The notes beneath the pieces are model-generated. The model saw nothing but the letters and a program-made list of their open reading frames with translations, was not told the origin of the DNA and made no database searches. A stretch of 25,167 nucleotides of DNA, from NCBI GenBank assembly GCA_003104895.1, contig PQAG01000139.1:1-25167 (forward strand), in the 5' to 3' direction. Shown piece by piece: positions 7,534 through 16,474 of this stretch. The translations under genes and the position numbers were made by a program. Position 1 is the first letter of the stretch, and each line of letters starts with the position of its first letter. Source of the DNA: Nitrosomonadales bacterium. Lineage in GTDB: Bacteria > Pseudomonadota > Gammaproteobacteria > Burkholderiales > Sulfuricellaceae.

Positions 7534-8858
7534 CGCCCGCTCTCCCACTCGCGCCACTGCCGGTCAAAGCGCCAGTCGTCGCGCATAATCCAGGCTTCAA
7601 GCAGCCACTTATCCCCGTTACGGCGCACACGCAGGCGGCGCGGGTGAAATAGCAGATGCAGCAAAAATCCTGACAAGGCCAGGACAAAACCGGCAAAAAC
7701 CCATTTCAATGCCTGATCAGAAGTGAGATACAGACCCGCCCAAGGCGCCGTGCCGATGAATTTCAATCGGTACACGCCCAGGTCCGCCACCTCGCCCGGT
7801 GCCAGTACGCCATCGAATACCGGCTTGCCGCGGCGCTCAGCGACGAGACGGAAGCGCGGCGCATCGCCCGGCGTCAACGCCATGCGGAAATTGACCGGGC
7901 GTTCCTCGAACATCATCACTTCATCGCGCAACAAAGGCTTGCTCTGCCCCCACTCATCGCTGGGCACGGTAAAATTAACCAGCAGGCGACGGCGCTTGCC
8001 ATCCGGCAGGGTGCGCTCGAACAACGCCGCCTGCCCCACGGTTTTGTCCAGGTAAAGTTGATAGGGCCCCACCCTGAGCGGGTGATTCACCGCCAGGATT
8101 TCCTGGCGCAGCGGGCCGCCTGCCTCCTGCAGCGACAGGCGCGCCTGCAACTCCTTCAGGTGACCGCCGTCAATTTCCACCCGCAACGCATCGAGGCGCA
8201 GACGAAAGCCCAGTTCCTCGCCCGGCAGGCGAGAACCGCCCTCCGCCAGCAGCTTGCCCTTCGCCTCGCTGAGCACTTCCCCCTCGGCCAGCTCGAAATG
8301 AGCGCCCAGGCGCTGGGAAGCATGGACAGAGGCCGCGACGGCGATAACCACGACCCCGGCATGGAGCAGCGGCAGCCCGAGCAGCCCCCAGCTTCCACTA
8401 TGGCGCCCATCCGGCCCGGCCTCCGGCAGGGATATCAAGGCGGGGGGAAGCATGGAAAGGAGCAGGGAGCGGGCGGGTGGAGTCTTCCCCCTGAACCATG
8501 CCAGCAGGTAGGCCGCATGAGCCGCCGTGCCCGCCGTCAGATTCACGATCAGGGCCGCACAGAGGGCGGAAAACCCCGGCGAGGCGTACACGTCCGCCAG
8601 GCCGAAACGCTCCAGCCACAGGGAGAGCATGGGCCAGGCATGATGCCAGGCATTCAGCTCCTGGGGCGACAGGCGCGCGCTCTGCGGCAAGGTGCCGCCC
8701 GCGATAGCCGCTACAACAAGCAGACCGAGCAATGTCAGGGCCAGGCTCGGCGAGGAAATAGCCCGCCAAATCAGGCGCGCGACTGACACCCCGGCCCCAA
8801 GCGCTCCACTCACAGCCTTATGGCGACCCCCTGGTCGCCCCGGAGCACTGGCCGACAC
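7530..8858 (-). CDS. resB: ResB/Ccs1, cytochrome c synthase subunit (System II)
   Basis: A 442-aa protein with three N-terminal membrane helices (about residues 38-54, 94-110 and 159-178), a large periplasmic region (about 180-385), and a last helix at 385-404. This is the ResB layout. His167 in the third helix and the His residues near FLLHLLFHP are candidate haem ligands. It works with CcsA to present haem and reduced apocytochrome. The GTG start at 8858 has GGGGGA a few bases upstream and overlaps the end of the 11-heme gene by 41 bp; a GTG at 8813, just past the cytochrome stop, is the alternative. Both keep the first helix. Confidence 0.9.
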   Translation of the reverse strand: MSASAPGRPGGRHKAVSGALGAGVSVARLIWRAISSPSLALTLLGLLVVAAIAGGTLPQSARLSPQELNAWHHAWPMLSLWLERFGLADVYASPGFSALCAALIVNLTAGTAAHAAYLLAWFRGKTPPARSLLLSMLPPALISLPEAGPDGRHSGSWGLLGLPLLHAGVVVIAVAASVHASQRLGAHFELAEGEVLSEAKGKLLAEGGSRLPGEELGFRLRLDALRVEIDGGHLKELQARLSLQEAGGPLRQEILAVNHPLRVGPYQLYLDKTVGQAALFERTLPDGKRRRLLVNFTVPSDEWGQSKPLLRDEVMMFEERPVNFRMALTPGDAPRFRLVAERRGKPVFDGVLAPGEVADLGVYRLKFIGTAPWAGLYLTSDQALKWVFAGFVLALSGFLLHLLFHPRRLRVRRNGDKWLLEAWIMRDDWRFDRQWREWESGR

Positions 8859-10815
8859 CTATTCCCCCATGGCAGGTGTTTTTCGTCCACTGGCCGCTTG
8901 TCACCGAATCCACATTGGCGGAGGATGGAATGCCATAGTCTGTGCTGCCGTTGATCAGGAAGCGGGAGTGCGCATTGTATGGCGCCACGTCCGCGCCGGG
9001 GTCGGAGGCCAGGGTACGCCCGTATACCAGCAGAGCCTTGCGTTTCCACCCGTGTGGAACCGCAGAGTGGCACGACATGCAGGGCATATTGCGCCTTTCG
9101 ACGTGACGGGCATGGAGATTCTTTGCCGCGGGACCCGAGGATCCGCTGAAGCCGGTTTTCTCTGGGTTCCACGTATACGTGCTCTTCATGTAGACGTTCA
9201 CGTCATGGCACTTGAAGCACAAATCCCCCTCGGTTCCATCCTGGCCTGTTGCACCGTCGTAAGGCCCCCACAGGATCGGCCAGACATCCGCGCCATGCGG
9301 CCCCTTCAGGCCAGGCAACACCGGGTTGCTGTCGGAATGGCACTCCGAACAGGTCATGGTGGAAGTCGGCGTCATGCCGCCGATCAGCGAAGCGGCGTAG
9401 CTCCCCCTGTAAGAGGTGAATGGATTTTTTCCCTGCTGCACCACGGGGTGGAATGATTTGTTGTTGGGGTTGAATTCCAGCGCCTGGTCGGTATTGACCC
9501 CGCCAACAACAAAGCCATATGGATCAAGCGGCGGGGTTGCCCCGAAAGCATAATAGGAATGGCATTTAAGGCACAACTGGTACTGATATTGTACGTCCGG
9601 CACCACAGTATAGGTGGTCACCAGCCCCCACACTGCCGGCCAGGTTGGCTGGACGCCCCACACCCCCTTGTTCACGGGTGCCGCCAGGTTGTTGGTGGGA
9701 TTGGGCATGCTGGGCGACACGCCGGCTGACACCGCGTGGGGATTGTGGCAATCCTCGCACTCGGCGTGGCGGTTGGTGCCGAGGTCCGCCGCATCATCGC
9801 GCACCTTGCCGTCGGCCTGGCGCTTGGGGTTATGGCGCCCATCATAGGCCGGATTCTTGCTGGGATGGGCATACATCTTATTCATCGCGGCATCGACGTT
9901 CCAGTAGGCAACGTTGCCGTTGTGGCATACCAGGCACACCCCGGTCTCGCCGTCCTGCTTCAGGATGCGGCTGCCGCTGGTGGCGGCGTTGTGCGGCTGG
10001 TGGCAGCTCTCGCAGCCGTTGGCCTTGTTGGTGGAATTGACTGAATCGTTGGCGAGGTTGTGCCCCGGCACATGCCAGGGGTTGACCCCGAGGCCGTTCC
10101 ATGGCTTGGTCTGCTCGCGGTGCGCCATGTTGGGCACCGTACCCCAGTACATCTTGTTGTGGCAGGTGCGGCACAGCGGCGAGCCATAGCCCCCGCCGTC
10201 GGTATAGCCCACATGCATGAATTTTGGATTGGCATCGCTGTGCGGGTCGTGGCAGCTGCTGCACTGCATCTGGCCGTTGCTGTCAGGCTTGATCTTGCCG
10301 GAGAGCGCGGCGGGCGACACCAGTTCCAAATTGCTGGCCGCCAGCGCGGCATCGTAGGTAAAGGAAACCGGGTGGTCATTGCGCAAGTCGGTGCCCAGAT
10401 TGGCCGTCCCGGTCAGAAACGCTTCCAGCCCGGTAATCGTGCCCGGCGTCTGGTGGCCGAAGGGCAGGTTCTGCACCCCGCCCAGAGCCACCGTGCCGTC
10501 ATGGCAGGACAGGCATAATTTCGACGTGCCGCTCGGCTGCCCCGGCGCAGCCGCTGCCAGCGTGTTGCTGCCATAGGGGGTGTAATTCGCCGCCGACAGC
10601 TGATGGTTCCACAGCGGCGCGGCGGGGTTGGTGTTATGCGGGGTGTGGCAGTATACGCACACCTGGGTTTCGCTGGCCGCCTTGTAGGTGCCTGTTCCGG
10701 TGGCGGAAAGGTTGTGCTTGGTGTTGGCGATGCCCGCCATGCCGGATGCGGCCCAGCCAAGCAGTCCCGCGATTAGCAGGATGGCAGTTAACCATGCATA
10801 GTTGCGCGTATTCAT
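8818..10815 (-). CDS. Exported 11-heme cytochrome c
   Basis: A 665-aa protein with a signal peptide (helix at about residues 9-27, then GMAGIANTKHNLS). Eleven CXXCH motifs can be read in order: CVYCH, CLSCH, CSSCH, CRTCH, CESCH, CLVCH, CEDCH, CLKCH, CSECH, CFKCH and CMSCH. Several are of the doubled-CXXCH type with CHxPH. The extreme C-terminus has a lone CHGG and one further Cys but no complete motif. No lipobox or second membrane helix is present, so it is either periplasmic or secreted. It follows the NHL gene and runs into resB. Its probable role is multi-electron transfer in the periplasm or at the cell surface; the partner is not known. Confidence 0.9.
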   Translation of the reverse strand: MNTRNYAWLTAILLIAGLLGWAASGMAGIANTKHNLSATGTGTYKAASETQVCVYCHTPHNTNPAAPLWNHQLSAANYTPYGSNTLAAAAPGQPSGTSKLCLSCHDGTVALGGVQNLPFGHQTPGTITGLEAFLTGTANLGTDLRNDHPVSFTYDAALAASNLELVSPAALSGKIKPDSNGQMQCSSCHDPHSDANPKFMHVGYTDGGGYGSPLCRTCHNKMYWGTVPNMAHREQTKPWNGLGVNPWHVPGHNLANDSVNSTNKANGCESCHQPHNAATSGSRILKQDGETGVCLVCHNGNVAYWNVDAAMNKMYAHPSKNPAYDGRHNPKRQADGKVRDDAADLGTNRHAECEDCHNPHAVSAGVSPSMPNPTNNLAAPVNKGVWGVQPTWPAVWGLVTTYTVVPDVQYQYQLCLKCHSYYAFGATPPLDPYGFVVGGVNTDQALEFNPNNKSFHPVVQQGKNPFTSYRGSYAASLIGGMTPTSTMTCSECHSDSNPVLPGLKGPHGADVWPILWGPYDGATGQDGTEGDLCFKCHDVNVYMKSTYTWNPEKTGFSGSSGPAAKNLHARHVERRNMPCMSCHSAVPHGWKRKALLVYGRTLASDPGADVAPYNAHSRFLINGSTDYGIPSSANVDSVTSGQWTKNTCHGGIGVGQCSGATRGSP

Positions 10816-10941
10816 AACGGAAAGACTCCGGTCAAATAACGTGACGTATTTGTTGTTTGTGGGGTTAAAACCCGGCCTACGGGTCGGGGAAAGCGGCTAC
10901 GTTGCAGGTCGGGCTTGTTCGCCTGAGCAACGAAACCCGGG
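10816..10941. repeat. Intergenic palindromic repeat region
   Basis: This 126-bp gap between the NHL and 11-heme genes contains several short inverted motifs built on GGGTT/AACCC and CGGGTCGGG, including a GGTCGGGCTTGTTCGCC stretch. They resemble REP-like repeats common between betaproteobacterial genes. No open frame or clear promoter was seen. The 11-heme start has GGAG about 11 bases upstream. Confidence 0.4.
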
Positions 10942-12021
10942 CTACTTTGCATCGCCGTCCCCGAGGTACTGGAATATCTGCACCCGCTTGTTGTACGAGT
11001 CCGCGACGTAAATCCGGTCCTGGGCATCGATCAGCAGACCAGCCGGCAGCCAGAACTTTCCGGCTTCCTGGCCAGAGGTTCCCCAGAACAGCAGCAGCTT
11101 CCCTCTTTCGTCAAACACCTGAACATTGTCGAAGCCCGCATCGGCTACGTACACATGCCCCTCGCTGTCCAGCGCCACGCCCTTGGGCGCGGAAAAATCG
11201 CCGGAACCGTCACCATGCTTGCCAAAGGCAGAAACCAGCTTTCCCTCGGTATCGAAAATCTGGATACGCATGTTCATGCTGTCCGTGACCGCCAGGCGCC
11301 CCTGGCGATCCAGCGCGACATAGGTGGGGAAATTGAATTCCCCCCGCTCCTCGCCACGCTGGCCGATCACGCTCTGCACCTTGCCCGTCGCCAGGTCGAC
11401 CACCTTGACGTCGTGGGCCGGTGTATCCACCACATACAGCCGCTGCCGTGCGCGGTCGATCGCGAGCGCGGTCGGCCGCTTGAGCCAGGCGGCGGTATCG
11501 AGCAGCCGGTCGAATTCGCCATCCGGCCTGAACACGAAAATCTGGTTCAGTTCGCCGTCCGCGACATAGACATTATCTCCGCCATCCACCGCCAGGCCAA
11601 TGGGCAGGCGCATGGATTGCATGCCGCTGCCGCGCAGGTGGGAATATTCGCCCGAGCGGCGGTCGAATATGTGCACCCGCCCCCTTCTGGTATCCGCCAC
11701 CAGCAGCCGGTCCCGGCCGTCCAGCGCCACGGCCATGGGGCGCGCCACCTGCTCGTCTTCTTCCTCGCCGCGGATGAATTCCCACACCTTGCGCCAGAAA
11801 CCTTTCTTGCGCCCGATGTCCTCCGGGCTGGCAACCGAACCGAGATAACGGATGCGGGGCTGCAGCGGCGGCGAGGGCCATACCAGATCGGTGGCTGCGG
11901 CGCTCTGCTCCCTGGCTTGCGGCGCAGGCTCTGTCGGCGTCTCATCCGCCCGGATGGGAGCAGCAGCCAGCAGCAGGGCGGCGCCCATTGCCAGAATGAT
12001 TTTTACGGCTGGTTGCAACAT
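10942..12021 (-). CDS. Exported NHL-repeat beta-propeller protein
   Basis: A 359-aa protein with a strong ribosome site (GGGAG, 5 bases before ATG) and a signal peptide ending PIRADE. After a linker rich in Pro/Ala/Glu come about six NHL-type blades of the form GVALDSEGHVYVADAGFDNVQVFD and GLLIDAQDRIYVADSYNKRVQIF. Each has the VADxxNxRVQIF-like end typical of NHL propellers. It has no haem motif. NHL propellers usually bind proteins or small ligands. Its position between the 24-heme and 11-heme genes suggests it scaffolds or docks those cytochromes, which is inference. A second NHL gene lies at 23156-24139. Confidence 0.88.
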   Translation of the reverse strand: MLQPAVKIILAMGAALLLAAAPIRADETPTEPAPQAREQSAAATDLVWPSPPLQPRIRYLGSVASPEDIGRKKGFWRKVWEFIRGEEEDEQVARPMAVALDGRDRLLVADTRRGRVHIFDRRSGEYSHLRGSGMQSMRLPIGLAVDGGDNVYVADGELNQIFVFRPDGEFDRLLDTAAWLKRPTALAIDRARQRLYVVDTPAHDVKVVDLATGKVQSVIGQRGEERGEFNFPTYVALDRQGRLAVTDSMNMRIQIFDTEGKLVSAFGKHGDGSGDFSAPKGVALDSEGHVYVADAGFDNVQVFDERGKLLLFWGTSGQEAGKFWLPAGLLIDAQDRIYVADSYNKRVQIFQYLGDGDAK

Positions 12022-12047
12022 TGTTCTCCCAATATCCCGGCGGGTTT

Positions 12048-12067
12048 TGTCGGGCTTCAGCCCGACA
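12048..12067. repeat. Perfect hairpin between the 24-heme and NHL genes
   Basis: TGTCGGGCT and AGCCCGACA form a perfect 9-bp stem with a 2-base loop. It lies just past the 24-heme stop (12070) and upstream of the NHL start. In the direction of transcription no T tract follows, so it is more likely an mRNA-stabilising or REP-like hairpin than an intrinsic terminator. Confidence 0.55.
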
Positions 12068-12069
12068 TT

Positions 12070-15000
12070 TTACCGGTAAAGCATATGCTTCTTGCGCGAA
12101 GTTTCACCATGATAATATTTATAGCGGAACAGCGCGTCCAGACCATGACAATCGGCGCACAGCGCGAAATCGCTGGTATTCCTAAGGAAGCTGTTGCGCG
12201 CATCGCCCTCCACATTCCGGCCCTCGCCTTCCTCGGCTTTGAGCGGGTTCCACTGATGAGCGTTATGGCAGGTCGGGCAGGTGATGATGCCGGAGCCGCT
12301 GCGCACGCCCTCGGGGGTGAATACCGGGAAATACCCACCGCTTTCGCGCTGGCTGCCGGGGTTGGAAATCACGTTTACCTTGGCGGGGTGGCTGCCCTTG
12401 AGCGGAAGCTTGGCGGCGGCGGCCTTGCCGGCGGCATGGCAGGAACGGCACAGGCGCTCCATGGCGTCATTGCCCTCGCCCAGCGGCCGCGCCCACAGGC
12501 GTTCCTTGGCCGCCGCGTTATGCACCATGTGGCACTGTCCGCACACGCCGGACTGTTGCGCGTTCTGACCGCGGATATTGGCCGCCTCCGGCGCGGTGAC
12601 GGCCAGGTCGTGATCGGTATTCTTCACCTGCTGCTTGTTCTGGTGGCAATTGGCGCAGAGCGTCGGTGCAGGCCAGGCGGGCTGGCGCAGGAAGCTGTCG
12701 GCTGCGCCGCCCTCCACGTCCGCCTTCGCCCCGGCCTTGCTGGCGGGGTTCGCCGCATCCCACTGGTGCAGGTTATGGCAGGTGGCACAGGCGACCTTGC
12801 CGTTGAGGTGATCCTTTTTACCTTCGGAGGTGTAAAGCGGCAGGGTGGTCTTGCCGCCGGTATTCTTCAGGTCCACGCGCAGCGGGTGGCTGTTGGCGCC
12901 GGTCTGTTTTTTCGCCGCGATGCCGCCATCGCGGTGGCATTCGTTGCACAGCACCTCTACGCCGTCCTGTCCCGGCCCGGTGGCGCGCGCCCACATCTTC
13001 GCGCCGTTGCCGTTGTGCGGCAGGTGGCAGGAGCCGCACACGCCGGTTTCCGCCGTGGTCCGCCCCTTGGTGTTTTTCGCCTCGGGTGCGGAAATGGCGA
13101 GATTGTGTTTGGACAGGGCAATCGGCCCCTTGTCCACATGGCAGTTGGCGCACAGGGTGCCCTTGTTGTCGTTCGGCAGGCGCAGGAAGCTGGTATCCCC
13201 CGTGCCCTTGGTCTGGCGCGGATCGCCGGATGGGCTGCCCTTGGCCAGCGGCGACCAGTTGTGGGGATCGTGGCAGGTGCCGCACACCACGTTGCCGCCT
13301 TCCGTCACAGGCACGCCGCGCTGATCGTAGAGCGGCAGCACCTTGCCCGGCTGGGCGATGCTTTGCGGCGGCGCCGACCATTGCCCATCCTTCGCCGTGA
13401 TGCCGATATTGGCGATGGGCACATCCAGCGGATGGCTGTTGGCGCCAATGGCTTTATCCTTCGCCAGCCCCTTGGGATTGTGGCAGCTCAGACAGGTGGA
13501 GGAAACCGGGTCCACGCCGGCCTGCGGCTCCCGCGCCCACATGCGCGCCCCCTTGCCGTTGTGGGGCAGGTGGCAGCTGGCGCAGACGCCTGTCTCGGCA
13601 GGCGTCTGCCCCTTGATATTGCGCTCGGCTGGGGCCATGACGGCCAGATCGTGCTTGGTGTTGACGACGCCGAGCTTGTTCTTGTGGCAGGTCAGGCACA
13701 GGCCGGCTTCCGGGCCGTTGGGCTTGCGCAGAAACTTGTTGCTGCCGCTGCCTTCATCGCCCGGTTTCGAGGTTTTCTCCGGGTCGAGCGGGTCCCATTG
13801 GTGCGGGTCATGGCAACTCGGGCAACTGACCCGGCCCTTGCCGTCACCCACCGACTTGATGCCTTCCCTGGTGTAGCCCGGAAGCTCCACCGTCCCGCCC
13901 AGGCGGGACATGTCGCGCCCCACCGGGTGGGTATGCTGGCCCACCTGCTTGTCCTTGGCCAGCCCGCCCTCGCTGTGGCAGCTCAGGCACAGGCCGGCCA
14001 CCGGGTCGTCACCATGCTTCACCGGACGCGCCCACATTTTCGGCCCCTGCCCGCCATGCGGCTGATGGCAGGCGCTGCACACCCCGGCCTGGCCCACTTC
14101 CTGGCCACGAATATTTTTGTCCGACTCGTTGACCAGCGCCATGTTGTGCTTGGTATTCGCCACCCGGCGTTGTTCGATATGGCAGCCCTGGCACAACTGC
14201 GACTGCGGGTTGGGCGCGACCAGAAGCTTGGGGCCCGCCCCGGCGAAATGCGGCTCGTGGCAGGTCTGGCAAATCACAGTGCCGCCCTCGCCCAGCTTGG
14301 CGCCCTTGTCGAACATGGCTTGCGGAATCTTCACCTTGTCGGGCCGGATGTTGACGGGGTGTGTACCCATGCGCCCGGCTTCGGCGGGACTATGGGCATA
14401 GCGGTCGGCATGGCAGGTCCCGCACAGCTCTGAATTGGAATTTTTCACCGCCAGCAGTCTTTTCTCGGGTGCGCCGTGGACGCGATGGCAGGATTGGCAG
14501 ATCACGCTACTGCCGGTTCCGAATTTGGAGCCGGCCTCGGTCAGCGCATGTGGGATTTCCTTCAATTTTTCTTGTACCGGGTGGTTGCCCTCGTCCGGGC
14601 CGGTGCCGCGCTCCAGATGGCAGGCCATGCACATGCCGGAATCGATGTTTTTCATGCGCAGGAACACCGGGGATTGCTTATCCCCCCACGCCACGCCGTG
14701 CGCGCTGTGGCAGGTGCCGCAATACACCTTGCCATCTTCGTTGAGGGGAAACACCATCTTTCCCTCGACCGTGGGAATCTTCACCTTGTCCGTCGGCTTG
14801 ACGCCGATGGGGTGAAAATTCTGGCGATTTTTCCACGCAAAGCGGGAATCCAGCACGAAACCATCATGACAGGAAAAACACATGCGGTCGGTGCTCACCA
14901 CATCCTGCTTGCCGGTCGCCTCCACCGGTCTGGGGTTATAAGCGATCAGCGGCGTTACGTCCTTGCGGTTGAAGTCGACCAGCCACGCGATGTGGCAGTT

Positions 15001-15135
15001 GGCGCATTCACGCTGCGGCGAAATATCCCGTGCTGCCTCCGCGCCGCGCGCCAGGGCGAACAGGAGCATGAGCATCAGCGCCAGCTGCATTGGCAGCCGG
15101 CCGCCGCTGCACCCTGTCAGGCGGAGGCCGGACAC
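12070..15135 (-). CDS. Exported 24-heme cytochrome c with tandem tetraheme repeats
   Basis: A protein of about 1021 aa with 24 CXXCH motifs, from CANCH near the N-terminus to CADCH near the C-terminus. A hydrophobic signal (MQLALMLMLLFALARGAEA) precedes the first haem. GTG at 15135 is preferred because GGAG lies 6 bases upstream; GTG 15147 and ATG 15090 are alternatives. Haems 1-8 form an N-terminal region. Haems 9-24 fall into four similar tetraheme modules of about 150-180 residues, each with VCxxCHxPHxGxGxxMWAR, an LCxxCH followed by GLAKDK/SHPL, a TCHDPHQW-type motif, and FLRxP...LCxxCH...NTKHDLA. No lipobox or anchor is seen. It would act as a long electron wire in the periplasm or at the outer membrane. 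Confidence 0.93.
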   Translation of the reverse strand: MSGLRLTGCSGGRLPMQLALMLMLLFALARGAEAARDISPQRECANCHIAWLVDFNRKDVTPLIAYNPRPVEATGKQDVVSTDRMCFSCHDGFVLDSRFAWKNRQNFHPIGVKPTDKVKIPTVEGKMVFPLNEDGKVYCGTCHSAHGVAWGDKQSPVFLRMKNIDSGMCMACHLERGTGPDEGNHPVQEKLKEIPHALTEAGSKFGTGSSVICQSCHRVHGAPEKRLLAVKNSNSELCGTCHADRYAHSPAEAGRMGTHPVNIRPDKVKIPQAMFDKGAKLGEGGTVICQTCHEPHFAGAGPKLLVAPNPQSQLCQGCHIEQRRVANTKHNMALVNESDKNIRGQEVGQAGVCSACHQPHGGQGPKMWARPVKHGDDPVAGLCLSCHSEGGLAKDKQVGQHTHPVGRDMSRLGGTVELPGYTREGIKSVGDGKGRVSCPSCHDPHQWDPLDPEKTSKPGDEGSGSNKFLRKPNGPEAGLCLTCHKNKLGVVNTKHDLAVMAPAERNIKGQTPAETGVCASCHLPHNGKGARMWAREPQAGVDPVSSTCLSCHNPKGLAKDKAIGANSHPLDVPIANIGITAKDGQWSAPPQSIAQPGKVLPLYDQRGVPVTEGGNVVCGTCHDPHNWSPLAKGSPSGDPRQTKGTGDTSFLRLPNDNKGTLCANCHVDKGPIALSKHNLAISAPEAKNTKGRTTAETGVCGSCHLPHNGNGAKMWARATGPGQDGVEVLCNECHRDGGIAAKKQTGANSHPLRVDLKNTGGKTTLPLYTSEGKKDHLNGKVACATCHNLHQWDAANPASKAGAKADVEGGAADSFLRQPAWPAPTLCANCHQNKQQVKNTDHDLAVTAPEAANIRGQNAQQSGVCGQCHMVHNAAAKERLWARPLGEGNDAMERLCRSCHAAGKAAAAKLPLKGSHPAKVNVISNPGSQRESGGYFPVFTPEGVRSGSGIITCPTCHNAHQWNPLKAEEGEGRNVEGDARNSFLRNTSDFALCADCHGLDALFRYKYYHGETSRKKHMLYR
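12130..14115 (-). repeat. Four tandem tetraheme repeats inside the 24-heme gene
   Basis: Each unit begins with a coded NI(K/R)GQ or NTKGR sequence, at about 14115, 13620, 13074 and 12579 on the minus strand. The first three units are about 495, 546 and 495 bp; the fourth ends near the C-terminus. Each unit encodes four CXXCH motifs in the same order and with the same flanking words (CHLPHNG, SHPL, CHDPHxW, FLRxP). This points to growth of the protein by in-frame duplication. Confidence 0.85.
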
Positions 15136-15219
15136 TCTTCGCTCCACAAGCTGGACATGGAAACCCCATATTCCAGCACTTCCGCCGCAGCTGACAAGAC
15201 CAAGCAGATGCTGCCCATG

Positions 15220-16299
15220 TTATGGCGTTGCGGCAGGCTTGGACGGCGTATCGAAGGAATTGCGCCACCAGCTGCGCGGATCACGCTTCATTTCCTCGGC
15301 AGACGGCTCAGGCGCTTTCTCGGACGTGCCGAAGAGCACGCCCTGACGCGACTTGCTGGCATCGTCGAGGAAAATGGTGGGGATATAGAATTCCTTGTAT
15401 TTCTGCGTGATGCCGACGATGTTCACATTGGTCAGGGCAGCGATGCGCTTGTCGGAAAAACCCAGTGCGCGGAACGGTATGTAACTATCCTTCTCGACAG
15501 CGTGGCAGCGGGTGCAAAAGCGCCCGACCGGGTTCACCTGGCTGTGGAAGGCTTTCTTGATCGAGCCCATGTCCTGATCGGAAAGCTGGCTGCGCAGCTT
15601 GATGAATTCCTGCGCTTCCGGCGCATCCTCGGTGATTTCCAGCAAGGCTTCCCGCCCGTTGAGGTTGGTGTAAGCCACGATCTTGGAATAATAATCGTCC
15701 GTTTCCTGCAGGAAGCCTGTCGCCGGGTCAACATCCAGCCCGTATGGCTTGCCCTTGACGTCGATCCCCGAATAGTTGAGCCAGCGCAGGGTCATGGTGC
15801 TTTCCGGCACCTTGCGGTCGTCGGTGTGGCAGGTCATGCAGCCTACGAACTGGGTGTGCATGTTGAGCAGGGTGCGTATCATCGGCTTTTTCGCGTGCGG
15901 ATATTCGCTGTGGCAGGTATAGCAGATCGGCCGTTTTCCCAGCGTCAGCGGGTCCACCTTGGGCAGATTGTGGAAGTGCTTGATCCGTTCCTTCTGCCGT
16001 TCGATATCCAGCTTGGCCAGAAGCTTTGGCGCCTCGGGTTTTTCCTCGTGACCGCCGATCATGGAATAGACGGAAGACACCAGCAATACTGCAATGATGG
16101 TCCACAGCAGAAAGGACACCATCCACGCCCAGACGGGATGGTTGCGGCGCAGGCCGGAAATGCTGAACAGGTCGCGCCTGATCTCGCCCGGGATGCGCGC
16201 CTTATGGTCAATGATGATCAGCACCGCAATGGCAAAGAGGAGCAACATCACCACGGCCAGCGCAATAAAAGTGCTATCGAGTTCAACGGTATGATGCAT
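15220..16299 (-). CDS. Membrane-anchored triheme cytochrome c (module 1)
   Basis: A 359-aa protein with two N-terminal membrane helices (about residues 10-30 and 57-80) and a periplasmic part with three haem motifs: CYTCH (126-130), CMTCH (154-158) and CTRCH (262-266). The segment RTLLNMHTQFVGCMTCH, and SYIPFRALGF...LTNVNIVGITQKYKEFYIP near the end, are closely matched by the triheme protein at 19024-20010, so the two are paralogues. A ribosome site AAGGA is well spaced from the ATG at 16299. It probably passes electrons between the cytochrome b/octaheme complex and soluble carriers. It lies directly upstream of the 24-heme gene. Confidence 0.88.
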   Translation of the reverse strand: MHHTVELDSTFIALAVVMLLLFAIAVLIIIDHKARIPGEIRRDLFSISGLRRNHPVWAWMVSFLLWTIIAVLLVSSVYSMIGGHEEKPEAPKLLAKLDIERQKERIKHFHNLPKVDPLTLGKRPICYTCHSEYPHAKKPMIRTLLNMHTQFVGCMTCHTDDRKVPESTMTLRWLNYSGIDVKGKPYGLDVDPATGFLQETDDYYSKIVAYTNLNGREALLEITEDAPEAQEFIKLRSQLSDQDMGSIKKAFHSQVNPVGRFCTRCHAVEKDSYIPFRALGFSDKRIAALTNVNIVGITQKYKEFYIPTIFLDDASKSRQGVLFGTSEKAPEPSAEEMKRDPRSWWRNSFDTPSKPAATP

Positions 16300-16321
16300 G
16301 GTCAGTCCTTAAAATTATTCG

Positions 16322-16438
16322 TCAGCCCTGGGTCAACATCAGCCAGATCGCATACAGACCGAAAGCGGTCCACGCCAGCACGAATACCAGCGAGCCATAG
16401 GCCAGTGCTTTCTGCCAGGGTTTAAGTCCGGTTCTCAT
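16322..16438 (-). CDS. 38-aa single-helix membrane peptide
   Basis: A small open frame between the cytochrome b and triheme genes reads MRTGLKPWQKALAYGSLVFV and continues as a hydrophobic helix, ending MLTQG. It has a short basic N-terminus and one transmembrane helix of about 22 residues, like small subunits of respiratory complexes. The ATG at 16438 is the only start in frame, as a stop lies 7 codons upstream; the ribosome site is weak. It fills the 116 bases that would otherwise be empty in this tight operon. Module 2 has no counterpart in the equivalent gap. Its function is not recognised. Confidence 0.6.
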   Translation of the reverse strand: MRTGLKPWQKALAYGSLVFVLAWTAFGLYAIWLMLTQG

Positions 16439-16474
16439 CTGTTGCGATGTCCGGTTTCATCTTCATGTGCCGTC

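Noticed and set aside
8818..8870. Possible twelfth haem site at the C-terminus of the 11-heme cytochrome
   Set aside because: The sequence near the end has CH but no Cys two to four residues before it, so it is not a haem attachment motif.
11155..14433. A 1092-codon open frame on the plus strand opposite the NHL and 24-heme genes
   Set aside because: It is the antisense of a GC-rich repetitive gene. It has no recognisable domain or ribosome site and runs across gene borders, whereas the minus strand shows 24 ordered CXXCH motifs and a signal peptide.
14476..16425. A 649-codon plus-strand frame opposite the 24-heme and triheme genes
   Set aside because: It spans the gap between two well-supported minus-strand genes and has no domain logic, so it is a shadow frame.
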